64,000 nt of DNA from Apus apus (lineage: Eukaryota; Chordata; Aves; Apodiformes; Apodidae). The stretch's first letter is position 1. Every line of letters begins with the position of its first letter. Under the pieces are notes generated by a model. It did no database searches, was not told where the DNA came from, and was given only the letters and a program-made list of their open reading frames with translations. The stretch is taken from positions 19,038,350-19,102,349 of the forward strand of contig NC_067286.1 of assembly GCF_020740795.1 (NCBI RefSeq). The letters are read 5' to 3'. Shown here in pieces: positions 1 to 13,000 of this stretch. Both the position numbers and the translations under genes were made by a program.

Positions 1-59
1 CACCCAGTTCTGCACAGAAAAGGGAGTAGGGTGGTATTCCACAAAGGAAGCTCAGTTTT

Positions 60-1320
60 CCAAAACGTAAGTGCTACTTTTATATCCAAAAATGTGAGAA
101 AGAACTTGATCTGTAACTTTATTCTATCACACACACGATTGGTCAACTCATCCCTTGCTCCCATTTAAAGTGGCAATGCTCAGGAATTTCACCGCACGTG
201 CTCAGAGAGTGGGGGGCTTGTTAGTGGGGTTCCTCTAGCTTGTGGATGTGAATTTTAGTATGCTAATAGATCATTAATATATTAATACAGTGATTTCAAT
301 TACTCAATGTGTTTTTCCCCAGTGGTCAAGGCTGTAACCAAGATAAGCTGTGGGGACTGCTCCTTTCCATCCCTTTCATCTGTCTTGCAGGTGTCCTGCA
401 GGCCTATCTCAAGGCCAGGCTGTTGACTACTTGGGGAGTGTTTTTCTCTAATTGGAATCTGGTTTTGTCTAGTTCTTACTGTTTCACTGTTACCTAGACC
501 TTGTTTTTATTCTGCATGTCCCTTATGTTCTCTTTCATTTGATTTTTTTCCCAAATGTGATTTTTTTCTCCCAGATTTTCCTTATTTCAATGAATTGCTG
601 ACATCAACATCAGCAGGAGAGAAAAACAGAGCTGGCTGCCTGCCTTCAGTTCATTTGCAGTTGATTGAAACATTAATCTTCACTCTGTTGAAGATGAGAG
701 GAGAAAGCAAGTTACTTTGGCCTGCAATTAGCACGTGATACGGCTTTAGTGAAGGCAGGGTAATCCTCAAGGAGAGGAAGAGCCAGCAAGAGTTTGGGAA
801 GAGGTGGTATAGGACTAGGGGCCCTGGCTTGCTGACAAGAAGCAGTTTTAGGGAGGCATGACAATTGCTGTTCCCAGGGAACCCTTCCAGCATGTGCAGG
901 GGCAGGAGGCTGTCCATGCCATAGTGTTGTACCAAAGCAGGGTCTTTACCCATTGTATAATAATCCAGTTCGCATACAGCTGAGATACTTGCTTTATTCC
1001 ACTTCTGACCTGGAAGGAGTGCTAGGTGGTAAATCCACAAAGTTAGCACACCTTAACCATAACACAAGGTTTCTTTTATACACACAAAAAAATTGCAAAA
1101 ATACCTTATCACTAAGTATACTGATATAATTTGTCTATATTAGTTAACTAGTTCTTTGCTTCCGCTTAAAGTGATAGTGCTGCTACTTTTCACTATGCAC
1201 ACTGAGAGAGTAAGGGGCTTTTGTGAGAAGCGGGTTCTTTCAGCCTAAGGGAGGGTATTTTAATATGTTAGTGAATTAAGGTCACAGTAAACTTAATTAG
1301 TCATTGTTTTCTATTATCTA
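60..1320. repeat. Diverged direct duplication (about 60-310 and 1060-1320)
   Basis: Two blocks about 1 kb apart share order and spacing of short words: CTTTTATA, TTAAAGTG, CTCAGAGAGT or CTGAGAGAGT before GGGGCTT, then TTTTAGTATG or TTTTAATATG and TTAAT-rich ends. Similarity is clear but broken. It could be an old local duplication or two ends of a decayed element. The DNA between them (310-1060) shows no recognisable gene. Confidence 0.45.
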
Positions 1321-1817
1321 TTTTACTTAGTGCTTAAGGCTAAATACATTAGCAGTTAGCATCTTCCATTCGACTCTCCTACACATGAAGATATGCCCAG
1401 TAAACACCCCCTTCCGTTGTTCTTTCAGACCTGACTTTTTCGACATCGATAGACCCTGCTGGGGGGTGGGGTTAACCCCCAGATGAGGTGGCAAGGAGGC
1501 AGCAATGTGCTCACCATCACTTCCTGTCCAGTCCAGGAATGCAGAAACTATTGGCAAACTCCAGACTTTAACACTGTAGTGCCTCATTTTTGTCTGGATC
1601 TTTCAGTGGCAACGACTTCCTCGCTCTGCACTAAACCCTGCTGAGTGGTTATGTGATCAAGAGTAAGAAGTTAAAGCTGCCTCTGTCATCAGCAGGTTTA
1701 TGTCGGATATTTGCATCACCAGTAAGCCGGGTCCCATGGCCTACAGTGCTGCTCTGTGAGTCCCAGAAAACCTTCCCTGAGACGAAAAAACCCACCACAA
1801 CCCGTTTCTCCCTCCAG

Positions 1818-1895
1818 CGGGCACCATGTGAACAACAGCAAAAGTTGCGTCAGTTCCTCCCTCCTTGCTCTCCGCAAAGCGCCGAGAGGAGTGAG
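1818..1895 (+). other. Candidate non-coding upstream exon
   Basis: A pyrimidine-rich acceptor (CTCCCTCCAG) precedes 1818 and a near-consensus donor (GAG then GTAAGTATC) follows 1895. It lies on the RNH1 strand 2.1 kb before the start-codon exon. RNH1 has several alternative 5' exons in mammals, so this could be one, but splice motifs alone are weak evidence. Confidence 0.25.
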
Positions 1896-2269
1896 GTAAG
1901 TATCAGCCCAAAACCTGGGCTCTTCAGTTCCCTAACCTTTCCCTTCTGCTTGCCGAAGCGGAGCTCATAACGTTTTTAGAGCCGTACATTGCAGAGGCTG
2001 CTTTGTAGAGAACGGCTGGTTGTGCTTAATTGAACTGTTGTGTGAGTCAGGGGGATAAGGATGGGGTGTTTCTAGGAAGAAGAAATTGGGGAAGAAGCTA
2101 GGATTTTGGGGAGAAGGAAGTGAGGTGACTCAGTATGTTGCTTAGGAAGCTGTCTGTACTTCAAGACCGTCCCGTGCTCTGTTTCTTGAAAGTCAGAACG
2201 AGCTTTTACTGGGGCTAAAAGTACTGGGAAACGACTGGGAGGCAGGGAGTAGCCGGCAGCCAGATGAAG

Positions 2270-2376
2270 AAGTGAGTCGAGCCATGACTAATATCTTCCA
2301 GCCTGAGCCAGGCGCCCGCACCCTCCTTCCTGTTGCGGGACGGGTGTGTGGCCAAGCTGCCGGTTACTGCGATCAG
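2270..2376 (+). other. Candidate alternative first exon ending at a strong donor
   Basis: CAG followed by GTGAGTGCAG at 2377 is a near-perfect 5' splice site after a moderately CpG-rich stretch. The left edge is a guess. It could be a 5' UTR exon of RNH1 or a chance match. Confidence 0.2.
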
Positions 2377-2984
2377 GTGAGTGCAGTAGTACGGGGCAAG
2401 CCCGGGGAGGGCGACAGTCCTCATAGCAGCAAAATTCCGATGCACCCACCCTTCATTGCTCTCACAGCTTCGTTTCAAACAGCTTAGAGGAGAAACCTTT
2501 TGCCGGGGAGCTGCAGCTTGTCTGCTTGTCGACGTGTTGCACTAATGAGGGAGATGGAGCAAGAGAGAAAATGTGTCAGATAGGACTGGTGAAAGGTTTG
2601 GAGAGGGTGTACATCTGAGGTTCTCCAACCTGGGCCCCATATGCAGCCATCTGGCAAGGGGGAAGTCAGTGAGACCACCGAGGAGTGTCTATTTTTGTTG
2701 TCATTCCCAGTTCAAACAGTTCTGACCTCTGCAGGGAAGTATAAGGGGGGTCCTGTCTCCCCAAACGAGATCTCCCACCATGTTGCCTCTCCCCTGGGTG
2801 ACTTGCTCACATCCCCATCATGCTGTGGGTCCCAGTGTGGGGCAGGGGTCGCCCTCTCAGCCCAGGTGGGACAACTTTCCATTTAATGTCTGATCTTTCA
2901 TCCCTTGTTACAGGGATTTCCCCCTCGTCTTGTTTCCTGCATAACCGAGTGCTTCTTCTCTGGGGGAGATAGAGATGGATGGGG

Positions 2985-3350
2985 AAAATGGGAACCAGGG
3001 AGGGGGGAAAAGGGAAAGAGAGGAAAAAGAGAAGGAAAAGAGAGATGCAAAGAAATAGGGAGAGATGAGGGAAAGAGGAGAAAAGGAGGGCAGAGGAGTG
3101 AAAAAGGAAAAAAATAGGTAAGAGGAAAGGGAGAAGGAGGAAAAGGAGAGAAAAGGGAAGTGTGGAGAGCGCAGGAAAGAGTGAAGCAAGGGAGAAAGAG
3201 AAAAGGAAGGAAAAAAAGAGGGAAGAAAGAGGGAAGGGGAAAAGGGAGAAAATGGGGGAAAGGGTGGAAGGGGAAGAGGGAGGGAAAAGAGGAAGAAAAA
3301 GGGAGAGAAAGAGGAAAGGGGAAAAGGGGGAAGAATGAGGAAGAAGACGA
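2985..3350 (+). repeat. Long polypurine tract (GA/GGAAA-rich)
   Basis: About 365 bases consist almost only of A and G on the + strand, with runs of GGGAAA and GGAAGA type. It directly abuts the CpG island. Open frames of Lys/Arg/Gly on one strand and Ser/Phe/Pro on the other are composition artefacts. Confidence 0.9.
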
Positions 3351-3364
3351 CGGAACTCGACTTC

Positions 3365-3700
3365 GCTAGGAGCGGGCGGCGGGGCGGGGAGAGGAGGAGC
3401 GGGGCGGGCGGAGGGGCGGGGCGGAGCGGGCCGCGGAGACTGCGCGATTGCGGGTAGGCCTAGCGGCGGTAGTAGCTGCAGGATTAGGGGGCTGGGGCGG
3501 GGGGAAGGGCGAGTTCCGACGTAAAGCTTTAAATGCGGTGCAAGAAAGGATGTGGAGGAGGAAGCCTTGTGAGCAAAGAGGGTAGCTGCCTGCAGCAGAG
3601 TGACGAGGCAAGGAACAGCAACGATGGCTGGCGGGCCCGGAAGGGTGGGACCGAGCCGGTGCTCGGAGATAAGGAACCCGAAGCAGGTTCCCTCTCACCT
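3365..3700 (+). promoter_or_regulatory. RNH1: CpG-island promoter of RNH1
   Basis: Very G/C-rich, CpG-dense block with GC boxes (Sp1-type GGGGCGGGG or close) at about 3381-3390, 3401-3410 and 3413-3422. No TATA box is seen. It sits 300-600 bases upstream of the exon that holds the start codon. Possible first-exon donors are GTGAGC at 3569 and GTAAGT at 3749. The exact start site and first exon cannot be fixed by eye. Confidence 0.75.
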
Positions 3701-3983
3701 TGCAGGAAGGTGTAGAGCTTAGCTTTTTTGTCCTGAGAGAGGTGAAACGTAAGTGGTTTCTTGGGTTGTTTTTATTTTGGAGGAGGCCAGGTCCCAGGCA
3801 AAACCACTGTGATGCTGCTGGCTTGTACTGGTGCTTGCAGCAGACTGGTATTGGAAAAACACAGCCTGTCCTCTTTGCATGCCATAATTTGTGGTGGAGA
3901 GCTGGGGAATTTGAAGAGAATTGTTGCATCTCAGTCAATTAAACAAAGTTTTATTTTTAACTTTTTTTTTTTTTAATTTCCAG

Positions 3984-4089
3984 ATCTTATCTCAACTGTC
4001 AAAATGGAGCTTGACATCCAGTGTGAGGAGATGAGCCCATCTAGATGGGCTGAACTTCTGTCCACAATGAAATCATGCAAAACCATCAG
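3984..4089 (+). CDS. RNH1: RNH1 exon with start codon (coding from 4004)
   Basis: The acceptor is a strong T-rich tract ending in CAG at 3981-3983, and the donor GTAGTA begins at 4090. The first 20 bases are 5' UTR. The coding part gives [19 protein letters not shown] and then 10 more residues, ending in a split Arg codon. This is the N-terminal cap typical of RNH1. Confidence 0.93.
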
Positions 4090-7000
4090 GTAGTAACTGG
4101 TAGTTGCATATCATCTCTTCTGTGAACTGTTGCATTTCTCTTTGTTGTTTTTCAGCTGCAGAACTGTTGACCTGTAGCTTAGATAAGCATCCATTGGTAA
4201 GAAGTAATGCTGCCTTGGCATGTATGGTAATGTGGTTATCTAAACATTTCACCACTGTTTTGGTAATTCTGTCTTTCTCCCTCAAGAGAAGAAAGCTTTC
4301 AGCTTATTAGGTTGCACACTCTCCAGGCTGCAGGTCCAATGTTGTCAAGTAACTGTAAATACTCATGCACAAGCCACAGGTCATTAACTTGTTATCTTCA
4401 CATGGCCTTCAAAAGTACATGCTTTGTGTGTTGGGCAAACCAGTGTGAGGGAACCTTCTCCTGGAGTGTAAGCTGTAGGATAAAGTTCAGAATACTTGCT
4501 TCTAAACTCTTCCCTGTCTTCTGGTTAGGAATTCAGACAGGCAGGCATCATCTTTCATGGGCTGTGGAGGATAGGCTGCATCAAGCCAGCAATGACTTGA
4601 AAGAAGTCAGACAGGTTGAAGGTGACTTGCTTTTGTTTTGCGAAGGAGCTTTTTGCAGGCAGTCTTCATGGGCCTGACCTTGGCTTTTCAAAGTCATAGA
4701 ATCTTACAATGTATTGGGTTGGAAGGGACCTCTAAAGGTCATCCAGTCCAACCCCCCTACAATAAGTGGGGACATCTCCAACTAGAACAGATTGCTCAGA
4801 GCCCCATCAAGCCTGACCTTGAATGTCCCCAGGGATGGGGCCTTCACCTCTCTAGGCAGCTTGTTCCAGTGAGTCACCACCCTCAAATAACTTTTTCCTA
4901 ATGTCCAGCCTAAATCTACCCTTTTCTAGCTTAAAACCATTGCTCCTTGTCCTGTCATTACATGCCCTAGTGAATAGGTCTTCCCCAGCCTTCTTATGGG
5001 CCCTTTCAGGTATTGGAAGGTCACTATAAGGTACCCCTGGAGACTTTTCTTTAGGCTGAACAACCCCAACTCCCTCAGCCTGTCTGCAGAAGACAGGTGC
5101 TCCAGCTCTCAGATCATTTTTGTTGCCCTCCTCTGGACACTCTCCAACAGGTCCACATCCTTCTTGTGTTGGGGGCTCCAGAGCTGCTTGCAGCACTCAA
5201 GGTGAGGTCTCATGAGGAGTGAATAGAGGGGCAGAATCAAAGAATGGTTTTGGTTGGAAGGGACCTAGAAGATCATCCAGGTCCAACCCCCCTGCAAGGG
5301 CAGGGGCACTTTCCACTAGACCAGGTTGCAGAAAGCCCTGTCCAACCTGACCTTGAACACCTCCACAGAGGGGACATCACCTCTCTTCGATCTGCTGACC
5401 ACACTTCTTTTGATAACACCCAGGATGTGGTTGGCCTTCTGGGCTGCAGTTGCACATTGGTGGCTCGTGTCCAGCTTTTCAAACACTAGTACCCTCAGGT
5501 TTTTTTCCACAGGCTGCTCTCTAGCACATCTTCCCCCAGCCTGTATTGATTGCCCCAGCCCAGATGCAGGACCCTGCACTTGGCCTTGTTGAACCTCATG
5601 AGGCTCATCTGGGCCCACTTCTCCAGCTTGTCCAGGTCCCTCTGGATGGCATCCTGTCCCTCTGGGGTATCGAACTCACCACCCAGCTTGGTGTCATTGG
5701 CAGATTTGCTGAGGGTGCTCTCAATGCTACTGTCAATATCATTAATGAAGATATTAAACAGTACTGGTCCCATTAGAGACCCCTGAGGGATACCACTTGT
5801 CACCATTTTCCACCTGGGCATTGAGCCATTGACCACTACTCTCTGGATGGGACCATCCAGTCAATTCCTTATCCACTGAACAGTCCACCCATCAAACCTA
5901 TATCTCTCCAACTTAGAGAAAAGGATGTTGTGGAGGACTATGTCAAAGGCCTTGCAGAAGTCCAGATAGAAGACATCCATCAAGCTGCCTTGGATGTCAG
6001 AAGGCAGTGGGGTGGCTGGCTCCTGGGCAGAGACTGTGCTGCTCAAGATGTAGTGAATGAGAATGGCTGTGGCAGGGATTGGTAATCAGTATTGAACATG
6101 ATCCCGTTGGGAGCTAGCTGTTCTTGCCAGACACAGAAAAGGAGAAGCCTACTAGAGTCTCACTTTTTCGTAGTATTGTCTAAGGAGAAATAACCAGGCA
6201 AGTTTTGGCAGTCCTGGGTGTGGCAGTGCCTGGAGCTGTAGGGGTTCTTCATGGCACTTTCTTTTTTTGCCCCGTGTCTTTTCTGCCTTCCTGTACACCT
6301 CCCTACCTCTCCTGAACTCCCAATCCTTTCATTATCTCTCCTTCCAATTTAGCTCCTCCCATCAATTTAGCAACAAGTAGAAAAACTCTGATGTCCAGTG
6401 GGAGAAGCCACTGCTACACTGCAAACTCACAGTACTGAGAGTCATGCTGGAGAGAAATGGTGCAGACTGGCATGACTCACCTACATGAGACCAAACTGCT
6501 GATGAGTGTCTCATCAGGGTGGCTGAAGACCCAGCCTGGCTTGTCTTAGTGTAGAATTAAATTGAAAGCCTATGAGCTTGCCTCTGGTTAGATGTGGCTT
6601 CAGACACCAGGCAGTTTGTTGCTATCAATGTTTAAATGAAGATGAATCCTCCAGCTGAAGGCCTGCTGGGGGCATGGCTTGACTCATGTGCCCTCTTTTG
6701 CACATCACAAAGGAGGTCTGTGGCTTAAGGATCTGCCATCCAGCCCTTCTTGTACTGCAGCCATGGAGAGAGAACATGTCTTGGTTTGTGGATTACCCAA
6801 CAGGTCACCCATGTACTTATGGAGGTGTCCCAGGGCTGCAGAGGACTAAATCATCCACTTTGCTTTCACAGGAAATACTCCAGCCAGGGAGAACAGTATA
6901 ACCCTGAAGACTAAAGTGCTCCTTCTCTCCTCTTTCAGGCTGGATGACTGCAATCTCTCCAGCAGTAACTGCAAGGATCTCTCCTCTATCATCAATACAA

Positions 7001-10000
7001 ATCCATTCCTCACAGGCCTGAAGCTGAACAACAATGAGCTGGGAGATGCAGGCATTGAATACCTGTGTAAAGGATTGCTGATGCCAACCTGTAGCCTACA
7101 GAAGTTATGGTAAAGCCCTGTTGATCATCTTGCTTGCAGTCTGCTGCAGGTGAAGTCAAGAGGCAAATCAGTATGTGATGGCAGTAAAGAGCCACGGCAG
7201 TGCATCTCAGCAGTTACCTAGATCAGATCGCTGGTGTTGCAAGCCAGTACTGGGGGGCTACCAGCTGTCAGGATACTTTTGCGACTCCCCCTCCCGATGT
7301 GGAGGGGTTTTTGAATAAGACCGAGGGTCACACATGGCACTCGCCTCTCACGGAGGAATGGCCACCGGGGGCCATATTTCAGGGTGGTAGTTAGAAAGCA
7401 CCCCCCCCCCCCACGCTCAGAAATTGTCTCTAATACCAAGGTTTACTCCACAAACTAATCAGTTTATTAAGGGTTAACACAAACTGAGGGATGATGTTTA
7501 GGGAAAATGCAAATCTGAATGGCTACCCGGGATATAAATATGTATATAGTGAGAAAGTGTCCTTTAGGGAGGCAATGCAAAAGGTCTGTGCTTTTAAGGG
7601 AGAGCGTTAAGGACCAAAGGGAGGAGGGAAGGAAACCCGACATCAGTCCTCTTTAAGAGGTCGCGCTGTGTGTGCGAGTATGAGGAAAGGAGTGAGTGTG
7701 TGTGTGTGATGCTCCATTCCCAGCAGCAGCGTTGGTCAGTGGCCCCGTCTCGGAAGGCAGGGCGGCAGCCCATGGTGTCGGAGGGGCAGCCTCTCGGCAG
7801 CGGATGCAGCGCCCGTTGGTTTCCCCTCAACTGGCAGCAACACGGGGAGGGGGCTCCGGCCCTGACCCCAGGGCTCGGGACCCCGGCACGCTCGGCGCTG
7901 AGGCTCAGGCTGGACCCGGGGCAGGCAGGCAGGGTCCCAGCACCAGTGTCCGCAGCAGGGGGGTGTCCCACGCAGAAAGCGTCCGAACGGGCCTCAGGGA
8001 GGAGGGAAGGGCCCACCTGCTGCCCTCGCCGCCTTTAATACCCCCGGGACCCACCTGTCCCCTCAGTGTCACTGCCCAGAGCCAATGAGCGTCCTTGAGC
8101 CCCAAGTTAGGGCAGTGACTACCAGTGGCACAGGATGACTTGTCGCCCATCCTTTCTGTCCCAGACCACATCTGTTGTTTTGGGTTCAGTTGTCCTTGAG
8201 AAGCAAGTCTGTTTTAGTCCGTTAGCTGGGGATAATCAGGAGAGGCCTTCGCTGGCTTAAAAGACATTTTGTTTAGACTGATGTGGGGAAGAAAAGAACA
8301 GTTTCCCACAGCTGGAAAACTCCAAGGGTTTTTATCAAAATATTTATCAAAGTATTATACTTATTGGAAGATTCCAGATCAGCAGTCTGTGTTCCAGCAC
8401 TGAGGGAAAGACAGGTAGGGTTTTTCCAGCCAAGCAAAGGCTTTCTGGAGACTTTCTTTAGAAGAGGTAGCAGATATTCCCCTGGCCTAGGCAATTGGAT
8501 TATCTGTTTAGGCCAGTTTAAACAAAAGGATGACCATGGAAGGCCCTACTCTGTCATTAGCACATACCTGACATTTTCACAAATGCATTCTTCAGAGAGC
8601 TCTTGTGACAGTTACGAGCACAGCGTTTAGTGTCTGGTCCAGTTTGCTCACTCCTTTCTCTAGAAGCCAAGCATAAGAGTGTTCTCGTGAGCCTTGATGT
8701 TTCAAGAGCTGTGAGGCTTTCTGCACTCTACCAGACTGGCTCTGCTTCAAGCGTTGTCTTCTCAGTTGGGCAGGGCCAGCTCAGTTCAAGACAGCAGGTT
8801 TTGCAGGGGCATCAGCACCACATTATAGCATTACTAGGTTTCCCTCAGCAACCATGGTACAGAAGCTTTAGTCAAAGCCAGTGGCTGCTGCTCCTGCTCC
8901 TACCAGTGACCCTCAAAAAGATGCTACCTCTTCTGTCCAGCATCTCTTCTGCAGGGTGCTGGAGTCCTCCAGCTCCAGAGGTGTGTCATGAAGATCCTAG
9001 CCTCTACCTTGTAAAAATAAATTGCCTTTTAGATCAGGTGTGCCTGCTTCAAAGTCCCTGTGCCCCCTGCTATGAGGACTCACTGACAAATAGAGGGAAA
9101 GCTGACTGTGAAGCTAATCAAGCTGCAGCTCTCTGATGGGTCTTCAAGAAATTAACTGTGGTACTCTGCTGGGAAACTACCACAAGTAATTTTTCAGAGA
9201 GTTTTTTCTATGCTTCAGACTGTTACATATGCTCAAGTAACAGCTTGGATTAGGCTGTTTCAGTACTGCAGAAACATAATTGTCCATTTTTGGGAGTTTG
9301 GTAAGGTGCCTTAGAGAATAAAAGAGCGACCAAACCTAAGTCAAACTTTGTACCACCATACACAACTCCTCTGTTGCCAGAAAGTCTTGTCTGATAGCTC
9401 CCAACACCCCATAGCAATAACAGTACAGTTCCTGTGCTGCTTCTCCTGGCCCGAGTGCTGAAGGATCACCTTCATAGATCTTTCTTGTAGTATACCATTA
9501 AACTTCGAAGTAATATCCAGGGATTTAAGACAAGTTGAATGACAGTTTTTACTTTTAGCTATGCTGGATCACATTCCTAAAGGGGACAAGAAATTATTGC
9601 TTTGTCTCTGGGACAAGACTCATATGACTAGAACACTTCTATAAAGCAGTTGCAGTGATACTTAATGTAGGGTGGATCCTTCTTCTGATAGTGATCCTAT
9701 ATGAGTTATTGCACTGAAGGAAGTCTGGGAGCTATTGTCTGTGCTACAGGTGTAATACTAGCTGATAAAATATTTTTACACATCTGTGAAATAGCAGTTC
9801 TAACCTGGACATACTGCTTTCTAGAGGGTTCTGCACTGTCGATATCATGTCAGTATCCTTTCCAAGCTCAAATATCAGCAGGTGCACTTCTCTGAGAAGA
9901 ATCTCTGTAATTCTGGGGGTGCGTGTCCTCACCCCAGTTGTCTCTCTCCTTTAGGCTGCAAAACTGCAACCTGACAAGTGCCAGCTGTGAGACACTCTGC

Positions 10001-13000
10001 TCTGTCCTCAGTGTACAGCCGTCCTTGACAGAGCTGCATGTAGGTGATAACAAACTTGGAACTGCTGGAGTGAAGATGCTGTGTCAAGGGATGATGAACC
10101 CCAACTGTAAGCTGCAGAAGCTGCAGTAAGTAGTCACTGGGTTTTTTGCCATCAGACAGGTCATGCTTGTTTTTTCCCATGAGCTAAGCAGGAGTTTCTT
10201 GCCAGATGTGGATTTCTTTCTGTTTTATCTGAAATTGTGTTATGCTTATTCATGCTGGTAGGGTCTCATGGGTTTGTAAGAGCTGGGTGTCTGTTCCCAT
10301 AGGCTTTGTTTAGCCTTTCTGGCAGTGGCGACTGCTAATGCAGGACCTCTCAGATGCCCGGAGGAGGTCCAATTCTGCTGCACTTGGTCCTTGTTTTATA
10401 ATTGAGTGGAACTCAGGTCTATTCACAGCCCTGAGCTTCTCCTAGGAAGGCTTGGTGATGAGGCTGTGTGGTGTACTGCAATGCAAAATTCAGTCATATA
10501 TTCCAAAGCAGCCTGTGCATTGGTTTAATTGAAGGCTGGTGTAAAAATGGGGTGGGAATTAGACTTGCTAGGGTCCCCTGGGATCTAGTTTAAGAATTAT
10601 TGCTTCCTGAAATAGGCAGGAGATGCTGTTAATAGCTCTTACCATTATCTCTCTTTTCATACGTTGCCTGGTCTCAACTCATGTTCGTGTGTTTTTTGCC
10701 CTGCCTAACACATTTTGCCTAGCTGATGTCTTGCAGGTAGCAGGACATGGTGAAGACAGTTGTTTTTCCCCTGGACTACTTCTTTCTCGCAGGCTGGAGT
10801 ATTGTGAACTCACAGCTGATGTTGTGGAAGCTCTCAATGCTGCTCTGCAAAGCAAGCCCACCATGAAGGAGCTGAGTCTGAGTAACAACACGCTGGGAGA
10901 TACAGCTGTAAAGCAGCTGTGCCGGGCACTGGTGGAGGCAAGCTGCAACCTAGAGTTACTACAGTAAGGAAGAGCTGGTCATGTCTAACTGGAAGTAGTC
11001 CTGTTGCTAGTCATACTATCCATAAAACAGGAAAAATTATTGTCACAAATGCTTGAAATTTAGGCCATTTTTTTTGCTCAGATTTTTGTAACTGGAAACT
11101 AAATATGTGTGAGGCTTTCAGTTTTGGGGGGTTTGAACCTTATTTTTAGCATGTGATTCTGAGCTCACTATTGGACCTGTTGGTACAGTGTGGTTATGTA
11201 TCCCAGGTTAAAACTGCAATTACAAGGTCTGACTGTGCACCAGTATCTGAGAGCAGAGGAACAATTGCCCTTAGTCACTCTAGTTCTTACCCCTGAATTA
11301 TGAGCCATCCTGAGTGTATTTATTCAGAACCCTCTTTTGCTTCAAAACATAGATACTGAATTTGACCTTGTATTTGGGGTAAAGCCCCTGAAGGGGTTTA
11401 GTGGAGAAGCACAATTCAATTTATCTTGCATCTGTGCAAGTTGGGGTTGAATGCCAGGGACTTGCTGTGTGATACAGGCAAAGGTTCCTCTTAAAAAGGA
11501 CAGTCAATATGAAGGGGGAGTTTGACAAGGACATTCCGTGCATTAATGGATGTGAATGGCTGGGTCAAAGTAAAAGTGCCCTGCAACCTTGTGGAGTGTG
11601 GCAGCAATGTGTTGCCTCACCCAGAGCCTGACTAGGATATCTGTATCATCTGAGCCTTGCAGGGTCCAGCTGAGCTGCGCTAATTTGCAGCAAGGAACCA
11701 GCTCATAGCCCCTTCTCAGTCTGAATTGGGGGTGCTGGGGTGTGTCTAACCCAGCAGACCTGGAGCAACAACTCCAGCTGTGCTTTTTCCTCAGCCTGGA
11801 GAACTGTGGCATAACCAGCGATAGCTGCTGGGAGATCAGCACTCTTCTCAGTAACAAGTCATCACTGATAGATCTCTCTGTGGGGGATAACAAGATCGGA
11901 GATTCTGGTCTGGCTCTGCTGTGCCAAGGACTGATGCATACTAACTGCAGAATCCAGAAGCTCTGGTAAGGGCAGGCAGAGGTTATGTAAGTCCTTCTTG
12001 CAGCTCTCTGCTTTGTGCTGGTGGTTTGGTCCTGTGTGGAAAATTTGTCAGTTACATCCCCTAGTGAAACACGAGTGCCTCTGCTGCCAATTTGTTCCTT
12101 CTCAAAACTGGGTGGAGCACAGCATAAACGAGCAGAGCTGCACTGAGATCACTTGGATCAAATTCTGGGCAGAGGGTGAATGGAAATCTGTGTTGCCATT
12201 GTCTTGGCTTCATGTTGATTTATCTGTGTACTAGAATTGTATGTTCGTGTTTCTTTGTATTACAAAGAGCTTTTGGTGCAAATGATGGAAAGTAAGGAGA
12301 AAGCTGTGTGCTATGATGAATGGGTAACCATTAATGGGTTTTGCAAAGGATAGAAGAAAATGAGATGATGTAAACAGAAAATCAGAAGACTAAAATATGA
12401 CTCTGTTTTCTAATTTAAGTCGTTCTTGAGGGGAAAATAGTATTCTGTTCTTCCCTGCAGGTTATGGGACTGTGATCTCACAAGTGCTAGCTGTAAGAAT
12501 CTCTCCAGACTCATCAGTACAAAAGAGAGCCTCACAGAGATAAGTCTGATAGACAACAGCCTGAAAGACTCAGGGATGGAAATGCTGTGTCAGGCACTCA
12601 AGGATCCCAAATCTAAACTCCAGGAGCTATGGTAAGCTGCTGTAAAGCTTCACATATCCATTGCCTTCTTCAAAGACCTCACTGAAGAAAGATGTAGGTG
12701 AAGCAGTGCCCATCAGATAGGCCCCAGATGCAGTGGTTCCAAGAACAACTCCTGATAGTTGTTACCTAAAAGATTCAGACTTAGAGAGATAAAGAAATTT
12801 GTATTTCTAAAGTTATAGACACTTTGAAGATCAGCCCCATAGTAATCCTGTTATAAACAACAGGAGACTAAGCTTACAGAGCTTTTGGCTAATATATTTT
12901 ATCATGCAACAAATGGCAGCTAAGAGACGTTTGAAAGGCCTCCTGTAATAGCAAAACAAGTGCTGTGATAGGGTATCTCAGATTCTCCGCTGGATCCAAG

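Larger units (their letters stand above)
1320..2960. other. Upstream region of RNH1 without recognised coding sequence
   Basis: Mixed-composition DNA with only short open frames lacking family signatures. It holds the two candidate 5' exons listed separately. Confidence 0.5.

Noticed and set aside
2905-3369. Lys/Gly/Arg-rich and Ser/Phe/Pro-rich open frames
   Set aside because: Direct translation of the polypurine tract and its complement.
3366-3938. 190-codon - strand open frame across the CpG island
   Set aside because: Pro/Arg/Ser-rich product of GC-rich promoter DNA without family motifs, opposite the RNH1 5' end.
7594-8171. Overlapping open frames of 88 to 140 codons on both strands
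   Set aside because: Caused by low stop-codon density in the CpG-rich block. No protein family recognised.
8630-9136. 168-codon + strand open frame in an RNH1 intron
   Set aside because: No recognisable domain, no splice signals joining it to RNH1 frames, and the protein is already full length without it.
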